Shown here one piece after another: positions 1-9,827 of a stretch of DNA of 64,000 nt. The position numbers and the translations under genes were made by a program. Within the stretch, counting starts at the first letter, position 1. The number at the start of each line of letters is the position of its first letter. The notes under the pieces were generated by a model. It did not search any database. It was not told the DNA's origin and was given only the letters and a program-made list of their open reading frames with translations. The stretch spans positions 310,001-374,000 of the forward strand of contig NZ_PPSW01000007.1 of NCBI RefSeq assembly GCF_005876835.1. Direction: 5' to 3'. This DNA comes from Pseudoalteromonas phenolica. GTDB lineage: Bacteria; Pseudomonadota; Gammaproteobacteria; Enterobacterales; Alteromonadaceae.

Positions 1-1372
1 ATTAACTCTGCTTCAAAGAGGGCAAATAATTATGCTGATCGTAATTCAATATTTCAGAAATTAAACTTTTAAGGTACAAAGTTAGACTTATAGATACTAA
101 AACAGTGAGTCAATACAATAGATAAAAGACAAAACCTTGATAGCAAAGTAGCTATATCAGTTCTTAATAGAAAAATTAAACATAGATATAAGTACCAAGC
201 TTCTCTTAAAACTCAAAATTACCATCCGTTCATTTATATTTTTTAAGAGTAATTTTGTAAGCTTTCATGCAGAACTAGCTTCTACCAAATTAGTACAGCT
301 GTTAATAGAATTTGTGAAACTTAAAAATTATCAATGCAACCAATTGATATTCTACGAACAACTAACTCCCGACTCAAAAAAATATGAATATATCATAAAA
401 CTAATTTAGATAAGCGAAATTAAGATTATCTAAAATGTAGTTTAATGTTTTTAAAACCAGAAATTTACAATGACAGTAAAGAGAACAACTTCCTCTTTAT
501 TGATGTAGCTTTCAATGAAATGAAATAAAATGCATTGGTTATCGAATCGACCTATTGATTATTAAGTTGGTATCAACGTTTACATTCAATTCTCTTTACG
601 AAACAAGAGTATATAATTACATAGGTATAAATTTTAAATAGATTAAATCTCATTGAACACGATATTTATCGTAAGATTTTCCTTACTAATAATAGCGAGA
701 CCTTGTTGGGACTATAACAATGGAATTAGTGAAACAAACACATCAACATTAAAAGAACATTTTATTTGTTAAAAAAAACTTAGTCTTGCCGTATAAATAA
801 TAAGAACATATTCAGCTAATTTCCTAGACATTTATCACTTTAGACTAATTGTTGCATGAATATTATTGAACGTTCTGTTTTTAGTTGAAGAACATTAAAG
901 TACTTTTAATCTAAACTCAAAATTGCAGTATTTTTAAAACTAATCTAACTCATTTATGCAAAGGGACTGACAGAAACGGCTTTTCAATGATGCTTTAAAC
1001 TCAAAAAATTAGTATAAAATTCATAGTATTAACTATTTAAATTTATTGCTAAATATAACTAATGCTATGAAAATTTGTTCATATTAAAAATATTTAGGAG
1101 CCTAAATAAGCTAACAATAACTTCATATAAGAAATAGAACCAGAATTTATGAAACAATCCAATACTTAATGAAGCATTTCAGAAACACCAAAAGTCTAAT
1201 AAATACACTCAATTTTGATTTACATATCACTGAAAACTATAGATTACAAAATGATATGTTAAATTATCAATATACTCTCTAATAAACAATGATTTAGCCG
1301 ATTTTATAGAAGCAAGCTTATTTCTTTGATAATACTAAAAACTTGTATTTTAGCTAAGCATAAAGCATTTAG

Positions 1373-1497
1373 TATGATGTGTTCTTGTATCCATTTAAGT
1401 TGATCTTATGATGTGTACTTTATAAGGTGTGTAATCTCAATTACTTGTTGTAACCCAGTGTTTACGGTTGTCTACTTACTTTGTATGTTGTGTTCTT
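1373..1497 (+). repeat. Three copies of TATGWTGTGTWCTT
   Basis: A 14-bp motif occurs three times in the same orientation: TATGATGTGTTCTT at 1373-1386, TATGATGTGTACTT at 1407-1420 and TATGTTGTGTTCTT at 1484-1497. Each differs from the consensus at no more than one position. The starts are 34 and 77 bases apart and all lie 80-205 bases upstream of the DAHP synthase start. Same-orientation repeats before a gene could be protein binding sites or repeated RNA elements. No known regulator is assigned. Confidence 0.5.
1449..1466. promoter_or_regulatory. Candidate TyrR box
   Basis: TGTAACCCAGTGTTTACG matches the TyrR consensus TGTAAA-N6-TTTACA at 10 of 12 fixed positions and keeps the conserved G at position 2 and C at position 17. 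It lies 110 bases upstream of a DAHP synthase start. TyrR controls DAHP synthase genes in enterobacteria, so the location fits. The assignment rests on the match and context only. Confidence 0.45.
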
Positions 1498-1575
1498 AAT
1501 TGGTGACTTAGCTGTTGAGTTCAATATAGCAATGTTGTAAGTTGTTGGAGTTCAGATTAAATATAGGAATGAGGA

Positions 1576-2925
1576 ATGAACAACTGGAATCCAAATAGCT
1601 GGAGAGATTTTCCAATCGTCCAGCAGCCTGAATATCCGGATCAGGCACAATTAAAACAAGTCGAAAAACAACTAAACTCTGCTCCACCATTAGTATTCGC
1701 AGAAGAAACAAGAAGTCTGTACAAAAGTTTAGCTGACGTTTGTGAAGGAAAGGCTTTTTTACTTCAAGGGGGTGATTGTGCTGAATCATTCTCTGATTTT
1801 AGTGCTGCAAATATTAGAGATACGTTTAAAACATTACTTCAAATGGCTGTAGTTTTAACTTATGGCGGAAAATGCCCTGTAGTTAAAATTGCGAGAATGG
1901 CCGGACAATATGCTAAACCAAGATCTTCAGATTATGAAGCGATTGATGGTGTGTCATTGCCATCTTACCGAGGCGATATTGTAAACAGCTTTGAATTTAC
2001 AGAATCAGCTCGTATACCTGATCCAAACAGATTAATGACTGCTTATCATCACAGTGCAGCGACATTAAATTTATTAAGAGCATTTGCGCAAGGTGGTTTA
2101 GCAGATTTACATCAAGTGAATCGTTGGAACATGAGTTTCGTTGCAGCAAACCCGCTAAAAGAAAAGTTCCAGCAATTAGCAGATAGAATTCAAGACGCGC
2201 TTCAGTTTATGGAAGTATGTGGAATTGACTCATCTGTAGCTCCTAGTTTAAAAGAAACTTCTCTTTATACATCACACGAAGCATTACTGTTAGGTTATGA
2301 AGAAGCCCTCACTCGTAGAGATCACCTAACTGGTGATTGGTATGACTGTTCATCGCACTTTGTATGGATAGGTGAACGAACTCGACAACTAGACCATGCA
2401 CATATCGAGTTCTTCAGAGGAATTAAAAACCCGATCGGTGTTAAAGTGGGTCCAGGTATGAAGCCTGATGAACTAATTAAATTAATAGATGCCTTAAACC
2501 CAGAAAATATCCCAGGTAGATTAACACTTATAACAAGAATGGGAGCTGATATCCTGCCTGAAAAGCTTCCGGCACTTGTTAGAAAAGTACAAGAGGAAGG
2601 TCGTAAGGTAATATGGTCTTCTGATCCAATGCACGGTAATACTGAAAAAGCGACAACTGGTTATAAAACACGAAGCTTTAACAATATCTTACGTGAAATT
2701 AGCCAATTCTTTGCTGTACATAAATCAGAAGGTTCATATGCAGGCGGAGTTCATTTAGAGATGACTGGTCAACACGTTACCGAATGTACTGGTGGTGCTT
2801 ATGGTTTATCTGATGAAGATTTAGCACAAAGATACAGAACGCAATGTGACCCAAGACTTAATGCTGACCAGGTATTAGAACTTGGCTTTTTAGTCGCTGA
2901 TTTATTGAAAGATGCTAGAAAGTAA
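1576..2925 (+). CDS. Class II 3-deoxy-7-phosphoheptulonate (DAHP) synthase
   Basis: This enzyme condenses phosphoenolpyruvate with erythrose 4-phosphate, the first step of the shikimate pathway to aromatic amino acids, in the cytoplasm. The 449-residue protein is of the plant-type class II family. It has [11 protein letters not shown] near residue 65, [11 protein letters not shown] near 108, [11 protein letters not shown] near 290 and [15 protein letters not shown] near 395, which carry PEP- and metal-binding residues of the family. The ATG at 1576 has AGGA seven bases upstream. A TyrR-like box lies 110 bases before it and a strong terminator follows. In E. coli a class I enzyme, aroH, sits beside ppsR and ppsA, so here an unrelated-looking class holds the same neighbourhood. 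Confidence in the family is high; the allosteric effector cannot be told from the sequence. Confidence 0.95.
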   Translation: MNNWNPNSWRDFPIVQQPEYPDQAQLKQVEKQLNSAPPLVFAEETRSLYKSLADVCEGKAFLLQGGDCAESFSDFSAANIRDTFKTLLQMAVVLTYGGKCPVVKIARMAGQYAKPRSSDYEAIDGVSLPSYRGDIVNSFEFTESARIPDPNRLMTAYHHSAATLNLLRAFAQGGLADLHQVNRWNMSFVAANPLKEKFQQLADRIQDALQFMEVCGIDSSVAPSLKETSLYTSHEALLLGYEEALTRRDHLTGDWYDCSSHFVWIGERTRQLDHAHIEFFRGIKNPIGVKVGPGMKPDELIKLIDALNPENIPGRLTLITRMGADILPEKLPALVRKVQEEGRKVIWSSDPMHGNTEKATTGYKTRSFNNILREISQFFAVHKSEGSYAGGVHLEMTGQHVTECTGGAYGLSDEDLAQRYRTQCDPRLNADQVLELGFLVADLLKDARK

Positions 2926-2960
2926 TTGAATTATTGATTGAGTAAAGCTTAATTAACTTA

Positions 2961-2993
2961 TAAACCCCACATAAAGTTGTGGGGTTTATTTTT
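2961..2993 (+). terminator. Intrinsic terminator after DAHP synthase
   Basis: An 11-bp perfect stem (2961-2971 with 2978-2988, TAAACCCCACA paired to its complement) closes a six-base loop and is followed by five T. It lies 35 bases past the DAHP synthase stop and between two converging genes. Confidence 0.9.
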
Positions 2994-3031
2994 AGAATAG
3001 TCCTTAAACTTCCTAAGAACAGATATAAAAC

Positions 3032-3841
3032 CTAATATTTGCGCCTTACTAACCCAGCTTCAGAAATAATTTTTGCAGAAATCTCTTCTACTGAGTGTTT
3101 CGTCGAATTTAAGTAAGGTGTTTTATGCTTCTTAAATAACATTTCAACTTCTCTCACTTCAATCCGACACTGACGTATTGACGCATACTTTGAATTAGCC
3201 ATACGTTCCTGTCTGATTAAAGAAAGCCTTTCAGGGTCGATTGTTAAACCAAAAAGTTTATTTTTATAAGGTAATAAGCATTTCGGGTAACTACCTTTTT
3301 CAAGATCGTCTTCTGTCATCGGATAATTGGCAGCTTTAATGCCATACTGTAATGCAAGATATAGACTAGTCGGTGTTTTACCACTACGACTCACACCAAC
3401 CAAAATGATATCTGCTTCATCGTAGTTCTTTATGTTTGCGCCATCATCATTTGCTAAAGCATAGTTAACAGCGTCAATCCTAAAGTCATAGCTTGATTCG
3501 TGTATTGAGTGCGTTCTATGAATACGAGGGACAGGTTCTGTTTTTAGTTCTTTTTTAAGAACATGGCTGGCTAATGTTAAAAAGTCATAACAAACGGCAT
3601 TACTCGAAGAAATAATATCGGACAATTCTGGATTCACAAAAGTGAAAAATACTAATGGCTTATCTCCATCTGCACTAACAGTATTGTTTATAAGCTCTTT
3701 AATTTCATGCGCTCTATCGACTGTTTCAACGAAAGGTATGGTTTTGTGTTGAAATTCAACAGGAAAAAGTGAAAGGGTCGCATGACCAAAAACTTCAGAT
3801 GTGATAGCTGTACCATCAGAAATATAAAAAGCAGTTCTCAT
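3032..3841 (-). CDS. ppsR: PEP synthase regulatory kinase/pyrophosphorylase
   Basis: PpsR (DUF299 family) switches PEP synthase off by ADP-dependent phosphorylation of an active-site threonine and on again by phosphate-dependent dephosphorylation. The 269-residue length is normal for the family. The nucleotide-binding loop GVSRSGKTPTS is near residues 149-159, and the start MRTAFYISDGTAITSE is typical, with the SDGT motif that opens the fold. The gene is divergent from ppsA, its target, across a 139-base gap, as in E. coli and many gammaproteobacteria. An AGG lies eight bases before the ATG. Assignment is secure from both sequence and neighbour. Confidence 0.95.
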   Translation of the reverse strand: MRTAFYISDGTAITSEVFGHATLSLFPVEFQHKTIPFVETVDRAHEIKELINNTVSADGDKPLVFFTFVNPELSDIISSSNAVCYDFLTLASHVLKKELKTEPVPRIHRTHSIHESSYDFRIDAVNYALANDDGANIKNYDEADIILVGVSRSGKTPTSLYLALQYGIKAANYPMTEDDLEKGSYPKCLLPYKNKLFGLTIDPERLSLIRQERMANSKYASIRQCRIEVREVEMLFKKHKTPYLNSTKHSVEEISAKIISEAGLVRRKY

Positions 3842-3876
3842 AAAATAAGCCTAATGAAATTTGTTTATTTTCCTTA

Positions 3877-3891
3877 TCGCGGTTTACGCGA
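3877..3891. promoter_or_regulatory. Short inverted repeat between ppsR and ppsA
   Basis: TCGCGGTTTACGCGA has 5-bp perfect arms around a 5-base spacer and ends seven bases before the predicted ppsA -35 element. It is GC-rich in an AT-rich region. It could be an operator acting on one or both divergent genes. It does not match the Cra site consensus. Confidence 0.35.
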
Positions 3892-3897
3892 CTAGCT

Positions 3898-3927
3898 TTG
3901 CCAGTGTAGAATGCACTCGACTATACT
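3898..3927 (+). promoter_or_regulatory. Sigma-70-like promoter of ppsA
   Basis: TTGCCA at 3898-3903 and TATACT at 3922-3927 are separated by 18 bases, close to the TTGACA/TATAAT consensus. A start near 3934 would give a leader of about 47 bases before the GTG start of ppsA. Confidence 0.6.
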
Positions 3928-3980
3928 AATGGTCAAACAATCTCTCACATTTATTACAATTTGTTTATGGAGACAGTTCC

Positions 3981-6359
3981 GTGCAAGACTACGTTCTCTG
4001 GTATCAAGAGTTAGGTATGCAAGATGTACCTCGAGTGGGTGGCAAAAATGCGTCACTTGGGGAAATGATTTCAAACCTAGCAAACGCTGGTGTACAAGTA
4101 CCAGGCGGATTCGCTACAACCGCCGAAGCCTTCAATGAATTTTTAGAGCAATCAGGCTTAAACGAAAAAATTCACAAAATCCTAGACACATTAGACGTTG
4201 ATGACGTTAACACCCTTGCTAAAGTTGGTGCTGATATTCGTCAATGGATCATCGATACACCTTTCCAACCAGAACTAGATAAAGCTATTCGCGACGCATA
4301 TAACACGCTCCATGGTGATGCATCTGCAGATGTTTCTTTCGCAGTTCGTTCATCTGCAACTGCAGAAGATATGCCTGACGCTTCGTTTGCGGGTCAGCAA
4401 GAAACATTCTTAAATGTTCGTGGTATTGACGCTGTAATGGTTGCAATCAAACACGTATTTGCATCGTTATTCAACGACCGTGCAATTTCTTATCGTGTGC
4501 ACCAAGGTTATGACCACCGTGGCGTTGCGCTATCGGCTGGTATACAACGCATGGTACGTTCAGACAAAGCATCTTCAGGTGTAATGTTCAGTATCGATAC
4601 TGAATCAGGTTTTGAGGATGTTGTTTTTGTAACGTCAAGTTATGGTCTTGGCGAAATGGTTGTACAGGGCGCTGTTAATCCAGATGAGTTTTATGTTCAC
4701 AAACCAACTTTGGCCAAAGGTAAACCTTCTGTAGTTAGAAGAAACCTTGGTTCTAAAGCAATTCAAATGGTTTACTCAAGTGATGAATCACACGGTAAAC
4801 AAGTTGAAATTGTAGATATGGAACCTGAACTATCAAATCGTTTTTCAATCACAGATGCAGAAGTACAAGAACTAGCAAAGCAAGCTGTAATCATTGAAAA
4901 GCATTATGGCCGTCCGATGGATATCGAATGGGCTAAAGATGGTAATGACGGTAAACTTTATATCGTTCAAGCACGTCCTGAAACAGTTCGCTCTAATGAA
5001 GACGCAAACGTGATGGAGCGATTCCAACTTAAAGCACAATCTAATGTTATTGCAGAAGGTCGTGCAATCGGTCATAAAATTGGTTCTGGTGTTGTACGAG
5101 TGCTTAATTCAATTGACGAGATGGATAAAGTACAAGTTGGTGATGTATTAGTCACTGATATGACAGACCCTGATTGGGAACCAATCATGAAGCGTGCAGC
5201 TGCGATCGTTACAAACCGTGGCGGCCGTACATGTCACGCAGCAATCATTGCTCGTGAACTTGGTATTCCAGCTGTAGTTGGTTGTGGTAACGCAACAGAC
5301 TTAATCACTAATAATCAAGAAGTAACTGTTTCTTGTGCTGAAGGTGATACAGGCTATATCTACGAAGGCAAACTTGATTATGAAGTAATTACTTCAGAAA
5401 TTGATTCTATGCCTGATTTACCAATGAAAATCATGATGAATGTTGGTAATCCAGATCGTGCGTTTGACTTCGCTAAATTACCACATGCTGGTATTGGACT
5501 TGCGCGTTTAGAATTTATTATCAACCGTATGATTGGTATACACCCTAAAGCTTTAATCAACTTTGATACTCAACCCGCTGATTTACAGACGGAAATCAAA
5601 GAAATGATTGCAGGTTATGCTTCACCAGTTGAATTCTATATAGAAAAATTAGTTGAAGGTATTGCAACTTTAGGCTCAGCATTTGCGCCAGAACGCGTTA
5701 TTGTTCGTATGTCAGACTTTAAGTCGAATGAATATGCGAACTTAGTTGGCGGCCAACAATATGAGCCAGAAGAAGAAAACCCAATGATTGGTTTCCGCGG
5801 CGCATCTCGTTATATTTCTGAAGATTTCCGCGAATGTTTTGCACTAGAATGTGAAGCAATTAAGCGCGTTAGAAATGGCATGGATTTAACGAATGTTGAA
5901 ATCATGATCCCATTTGTTCGAACTTTAGAAGAAGCAGCACAAGTAATACAATTGCTTGAACAGCATGGCTTAAAACGTGGTGAAAATGGCTTAAAAGTAA
6001 TAATGATGTGTGAATTACCATCAAATGCATTACTTGCAGAAGAGTTCCTAGAATACTTCGACGGTTTCTCTATTGGTTCTAACGATTTAACTCAGTTAAC
6101 ATTAGGTCTTGACCGTGATTCTGGTTTAATCGCACACCTATTCGATGAAAGAAATCCTGCAATTAAGAAACTTTTATCTATGGCTATTCAAACTGCTAAA
6201 GCCAAAGGCAAATATGTTGGTATCTGTGGCCAAGGTCCTTCAGATCATGAAGATTTTGCTGCCTGGCTTGTTGAACAAGGTATTGATTCTGTATCTTTGA
6301 ATCCTGATACAGTGTTAGAAACTTGGTTGTATTTAGCAGATAAACTTAAAGCAAACTAA
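3981..6359 (+). CDS. ppsA: Phosphoenolpyruvate synthase
   Basis: PpsA makes PEP from pyruvate and ATP, releasing AMP and phosphate, and lets cells grow on pyruvate, lactate or amino acids. The 792-residue protein has the full layout: an N-terminal ATP-grasp pyruvate phosphate dikinase domain, a swivelling phosphohistidine domain with GGRTCHAAI (His419 is the phosphorylated residue), and a C-terminal PEP/pyruvate barrel with [16 protein letters not shown]. The threonine just before His419 in the GRTCH motif is the site modified by PpsR. Translation starts at GTG 3981 with GGAGA seven bases upstream. It is divergent from ppsR and is followed by a strong terminator. Confidence 0.98.
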   Translation: MQDYVLWYQELGMQDVPRVGGKNASLGEMISNLANAGVQVPGGFATTAEAFNEFLEQSGLNEKIHKILDTLDVDDVNTLAKVGADIRQWIIDTPFQPELDKAIRDAYNTLHGDASADVSFAVRSSATAEDMPDASFAGQQETFLNVRGIDAVMVAIKHVFASLFNDRAISYRVHQGYDHRGVALSAGIQRMVRSDKASSGVMFSIDTESGFEDVVFVTSSYGLGEMVVQGAVNPDEFYVHKPTLAKGKPSVVRRNLGSKAIQMVYSSDESHGKQVEIVDMEPELSNRFSITDAEVQELAKQAVIIEKHYGRPMDIEWAKDGNDGKLYIVQARPETVRSNEDANVMERFQLKAQSNVIAEGRAIGHKIGSGVVRVLNSIDEMDKVQVGDVLVTDMTDPDWEPIMKRAAAIVTNRGGRTCHAAIIARELGIPAVVGCGNATDLITNNQEVTVSCAEGDTGYIYEGKLDYEVITSEIDSMPDLPMKIMMNVGNPDRAFDFAKLPHAGIGLARLEFIINRMIGIHPKALINFDTQPADLQTEIKEMIAGYASPVEFYIEKLVEGIATLGSAFAPERVIVRMSDFKSNEYANLVGGQQYEPEEENPMIGFRGASRYISEDFRECFALECEAIKRVRNGMDLTNVEIMIPFVRTLEEAAQVIQLLEQHGLKRGENGLKVIMMCELPSNALLAEEFLEYFDGFSIGSNDLTQLTLGLDRDSGLIAHLFDERNPAIKKLLSMAIQTAKAKGKYVGICGQGPSDHEDFAAWLVEQGIDSVSLNPDTVLETWLYLADKLKAN

Positions 6360-6362
6360 TTG

Positions 6363-6389
6363 AAAAGCCGGCAATCGCCGGCTTTTTTT
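6363..6389 (+). terminator. Intrinsic terminator after ppsA
   Basis: The stem AAAAGCCGGC / GCCGGCTTTT with loop AATC (6373-6376) is followed by a run of T ending at 6389. It touches the stop codon of the converging small membrane-protein gene. Confidence 0.92.
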
Positions 6390-6592
6390 CATTTTACTTT
6401 GTCTAATCTGTAACAAACATTTCTAAAAATTCGCTGTAATTTCTTCAAATAGATTCTAGCTTTAGGGTAATAAAAAGAAAAACACATTAAAGCAGCCAAA
6501 CCAAATATGATTGAAGGGCCAGGCACAACAAAAAAGATAATTGCTAATATTACAAATAGACAACCTAAACTCAAAGTAAAAAATTTCTTCAT
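6389..6592 (-). CDS. Small PGPGW-like inner-membrane protein
   Basis: A 67-residue protein starting MKKFF is supported by a perfect AGGAGG five bases before the ATG at 6592; a longer upstream extension has no such site. It begins with a hydrophobic segment of about 23 residues. It then has VVPGPSIIFGLAALM and a second hydrophobic stretch, followed by a basic tail with the FYYPKARIYLKKL pattern. This resembles the short putative membrane proteins of the PGPGW family, with PGPS in place of PGPG. The function is unknown. It converges on ppsA and diverges from ydiJ. Confidence 0.7.
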   Translation of the reverse strand: MKKFFTLSLGCLFVILAIIFFVVPGPSIIFGLAALMCFSFYYPKARIYLKKLQRIFRNVCYRLDKVK

Positions 6593-6727
6593 AGCAGCCT
6601 CCTGTATTAAATAATAGCAAGTTAAATATAATTTTCTGTTTCTAACTGTAACAAAGAATATAAAACTCAATTTTCTTAACATTCTACCGTGATACAATAG
6701 AGTCATAAGTAATAAGTAAAAACCGTC

Positions 6728-9700
6728 ATGATTGCTCAAATTTCTCAACAAGATAACGCAAATGAATTAATCAATAGCTATATAGATAGGCTTAAAAGTT
6801 CAGGCTTTACTGGTGATCTTGATACCAGTTACGCAACACGTATTGTTAATTCAACTGATAACAGTATTTATCAAGAAGTACCTCAAGCTGTAGTTTTTCC
6901 TAAATCAAATAAAGATATTCAAATTGCACTTCATACAGCCAACCAAGATCCATTTTTGTCTTTAACTTTTGGTCCAAGAGGTGGAGGCACTGGCACTAAT
7001 GGGCAATCACTTACACCCGGCATCATTCTAGATTTATCACGACATATGCGTGAAATTATAGAAATAAATGAAGAAGAAAAATGGGTCAAAGTTCAAGCGG
7101 GTGTAATTAAAGATCAGTTAAATGATTTTTTAAGACCTTATGGATATTTCTTCGCTCCAGATTTATCAACGAGTAATAGAGCAACAATTGGCGGTATGAT
7201 AAATACCGATGCTTCTGGACAAGGTTCGTTAGTATATGGAAAAACCAGTGACCATGTTTTAGGGTTAAAATCATATCTTGTTGATGGCACTGAATTAAAT
7301 ACAAGTAAAATTACTAAAGAACAAGCTGAGTTATTAGCAGAGCAGCAAACAACTACATCATCTGTATATAAGCAAGTACTTACTTCATGTGAAAGTAACA
7401 GAGAATTAATTCTGAAGAAATTCCCGAGACTCAATCGCTTTTTAACTGGTTATGATTTAGAAAATGTTTTCAATGAAGAATTATCTACATTCGATTTATC
7501 TAGAGTTATAACAGGAAGTGAGGGCTCACTAGCGATAGTTGCAGAAGCAAAACTTAATATTACACCTATTGCACCATTTAAAACTTTAATAAATATAAAA
7601 TATGATAGTTTTGATTCTGCACTTCGTAATTCTCCATTTTTAGTTGATGCAGAAGCAACGTCCGTAGAAACCGTAGATAGTAAAGTTCTTAATCTAGCAA
7701 AAGAAGATATTATCTGGCATTCAGTTTCGGATCTTATTCAAGATGTCCCTGACAAAGAAATGTTGGGTTTAAACATGGTTGAATTCAATGGAGAAACAGA
7801 AAATGAAATGGATGACAAAATTAATAACCTTTGTAACAAGCTTGACTCCCTTATCGAAAATAAACAAGCAGGTGTTATCGGTTATCAACTAACAAACGAT
7901 AAATCTGAAATTCTAAAAATTTATGCGATGCGTAAAAAGGCAGTCGGGTTACTTGGTAATACAAAAGGAAAACAAAAACCTCTCGCTTTCGCGGAAGATA
8001 CGGCCGTTCCTCCTGAAAATTTAGCAGACTTTATTTCTGAATTTAGAACATTGCTTGATACCCATAATCTAAATTATGGTATGTTCGGTCATGTTGATGC
8101 AGGTGTATTACATGTTAGACCAGCACTCGATATGTGCGATCCTGAGCAAGAAAAGTTACTTAGAAAAATTTCTGATCAAGTCGTATCACTTACAGCTAAA
8201 TATAATGGCTTGATGTGGGGTGAGCATGGTAAGGGCTATCGCAGTGAATATGGTCCTGAATTTTTTGGTGAAGAACTTTTTAACGAACTTAGAAAAATAA
8301 AAGCAGTGTTCGATAAAAATAATAGACTAAACCCTGGAAAAATTTGTACGCCAATAGAAAGTAAAGACTCACTTGTTTCAGTTGATGGACAAAAAAGAAG
8401 TTGGTTTGATCGCAAAATAAATGTAACTGTTAAAGACAGTTTTGAAAATGCGATGAATTGTAATGGTAATGGACTTTGTTTTAATTATGATGATGACACA
8501 CCAATGTGTCCATCTTATAAAGTTACCAAAGATAGACGTCATTCACCAAAAGGGCGAGCATCATTATTTAGAGAATGGTTAAGACTTCAAGAAGAGCAGG
8601 GCGTTAATCTTCTAGAAGTTGAAAAGCAATTAATTAATAAAGAAAGTGATACTACCTGGTGGGAAAGATACCGAAACTCTGGCTCTAATAATTACGACTT
8701 TAACCACGAAGTCAAAGAAGCGATGGATGAATGCTTGGCTTGTAAAGCATGTTCTTCAGCCTGTCCAATTAAAGTGGATGTTCCTACATTTAGAGCTCGA
8801 TTCTTAAATTTCTATCACAGCATTTATTTACGACCTGCTAAAGATTTACTCGTAGGAAATGTCGAAGCAACAGCACCAATCATGTCTAAGTTTCCTAGAT
8901 TGAATAATTTTATTGTAAATAATTTTCCTGGGAAACAATTCATTAATAATATAATTGGCTACGTAGATACACCTAACTTGAGTGTACCTACAATATCTGA
9001 ACGCATAAAAACAAAAAACAAATTTGATTTCGAAAAAGTTACTTTACTTTCTAAATCTGAAAAAAATAATTCAGTTTTAATTGTACAAGATCCATTTACT
9101 AGTTTCTATGAAGCAGAACTTGTTGCAGCAACGATTAAACTTATCGAAGCATTAGGAAAAAACGTTTTTGTTCTACCATTTGTTCCAAATGGCAAACCTC
9201 AACACGTTAAAGGTTTTCTCAAAGAATTTAAAACGACTGCAAAAAAATCAAGCCAATTTCTGAGTCAAGTAGCTGAATTAAACATTCCTATGATTGGTTT
9301 AGATGCGTCTTTAGTTATGGTATATAGAGATGAATATAAAACAATTTTAAACTCTGAAGATAGAGGTCGCTTCGAAGTTAAACTTGCACATGAATTGTTT
9401 GAATCATTTGATTTTAGCGGGCTGAAAATAAACAGTGAAAATAGCTTTACCTTATTGTCACACTGTACTGAAACAACAGCTATGCCGTCAGCATCAAAAA
9501 CTTGGAAAAATATCTTTTCTCAGATAGGTTTAGAGTTAAATACCCCTACAACAGGTTGCTGTGGTATGGCTGGTACATATGGACATGAAAAGCAAAATTA
9601 TGAAAAGTCTAAGTTATTGTATGAATCTTCTTGGAAAAAAAAGATAACAAATGAACAATTGAATACTATTTTGTCGACTGGCTTTTCTTGTCGTTCACAA

Positions 9701-9763
9701 GTTAAGCGATTTGAAGGTAAGAAGCCACTTCATCCAATTGAATTTATTGCTTCTAAACTTTAA
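6728..9763 (+). CDS. ydiJ: YdiJ-type FAD-linked oxidase/iron-sulfur protein
   Basis: This 1011-residue protein fuses an FAD-binding domain of the glycolate oxidase/D-lactate dehydrogenase type with a C-terminal iron-sulfur and CCG-domain region. The N-terminal third has TFGPRGGGTGTNGQSL and the STSNRATIGGMINTDASG segment, which bind FAD. Residues near 460 carry the FAD-oxidase C motif GMFGHVDAGVLHVRP. CLACKACSSACP near residue 675 is a 4Fe-4S ligand set. The last part has TTGCCGMAGTYG. E. coli YdiJ has the same build and length, and work on homologues points to D-2-hydroxyglutarate oxidation. That substrate is inferred from family knowledge only. The ribosome site before the ATG at 6728 is weak. 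ydiJ lies close to ppsA in E. coli too. Confidence 0.88.
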   Translation: MIAQISQQDNANELINSYIDRLKSSGFTGDLDTSYATRIVNSTDNSIYQEVPQAVVFPKSNKDIQIALHTANQDPFLSLTFGPRGGGTGTNGQSLTPGIILDLSRHMREIIEINEEEKWVKVQAGVIKDQLNDFLRPYGYFFAPDLSTSNRATIGGMINTDASGQGSLVYGKTSDHVLGLKSYLVDGTELNTSKITKEQAELLAEQQTTTSSVYKQVLTSCESNRELILKKFPRLNRFLTGYDLENVFNEELSTFDLSRVITGSEGSLAIVAEAKLNITPIAPFKTLINIKYDSFDSALRNSPFLVDAEATSVETVDSKVLNLAKEDIIWHSVSDLIQDVPDKEMLGLNMVEFNGETENEMDDKINNLCNKLDSLIENKQAGVIGYQLTNDKSEILKIYAMRKKAVGLLGNTKGKQKPLAFAEDTAVPPENLADFISEFRTLLDTHNLNYGMFGHVDAGVLHVRPALDMCDPEQEKLLRKISDQVVSLTAKYNGLMWGEHGKGYRSEYGPEFFGEELFNELRKIKAVFDKNNRLNPGKICTPIESKDSLVSVDGQKRSWFDRKINVTVKDSFENAMNCNGNGLCFNYDDDTPMCPSYKVTKDRRHSPKGRASLFREWLRLQEEQGVNLLEVEKQLINKESDTTWWERYRNSGSNNYDFNHEVKEAMDECLACKACSSACPIKVDVPTFRARFLNFYHSIYLRPAKDLLVGNVEATAPIMSKFPRLNNFIVNNFPGKQFINNIIGYVDTPNLSVPTISERIKTKNKFDFEKVTLLSKSEKNNSVLIVQDPFTSFYEAELVAATIKLIEALGKNVFVLPFVPNGKPQHVKGFLKEFKTTAKKSSQFLSQVAELNIPMIGLDASLVMVYRDEYKTILNSEDRGRFEVKLAHELFESFDFSGLKINSENSFTLLSHCTETTAMPSASKTWKNIFSQIGLELNTPTTGCCGMAGTYGHEKQNYEKSKLLYESSWKKKITNEQLNTILSTGFSCRSQVKRFEGKKPLHPIEFIASKL

Positions 9764-9773
9764 ATATATGAGT

Positions 9774-9801
9774 AATGTGGTTGAAATAATTCAACCACAT
9801 T
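9774..9801. terminator. Inverted repeat between ydiJ and integrase
   Basis: AATGTGGTTGAA and its perfect complement form a 12-bp stem around the loop ATAA. It sits between two converging genes and could act as a terminator for either, but neither side has a clear T run, so it may depend on other factors or serve another role. Confidence 0.5.
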
Positions 9802-9827
9802 CAATTTAACATAATCAAAATGCGCTA

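Larger units (their letters stand above)
1..1575. other. Long AT-rich gene-free stretch
   Basis: I see no plausible gene here. All six frames are broken by frequent stops, and no open frame of useful length has a ribosome binding site. The base composition is clearly more AT-rich than the genes to the right. No tRNA, rRNA or insertion-sequence terminus was recognised. The last 200 bases become rich in G and T on the plus strand and hold a three-copy motif and a TyrR-like box, so they are probably the control region of the DAHP synthase gene. The rest may be a decayed gene, an untranslated RNA, or the far side of an upstream gene's intergenic region. The window edge prevents a decision. Confidence 0.6.

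Noticed and set aside
1240-1560. Leader peptide and attenuator before DAHP synthase
   Set aside because: Several short frames start here, such as one beginning at 1374, but none is rich in aromatic codons and no terminator hairpin with a T run follows.
1508-1789. Minus-strand frame across the DAHP synthase start
   Set aside because: It overlaps the start of a strong gene, has no ribosome site and shows no recognisable domain.
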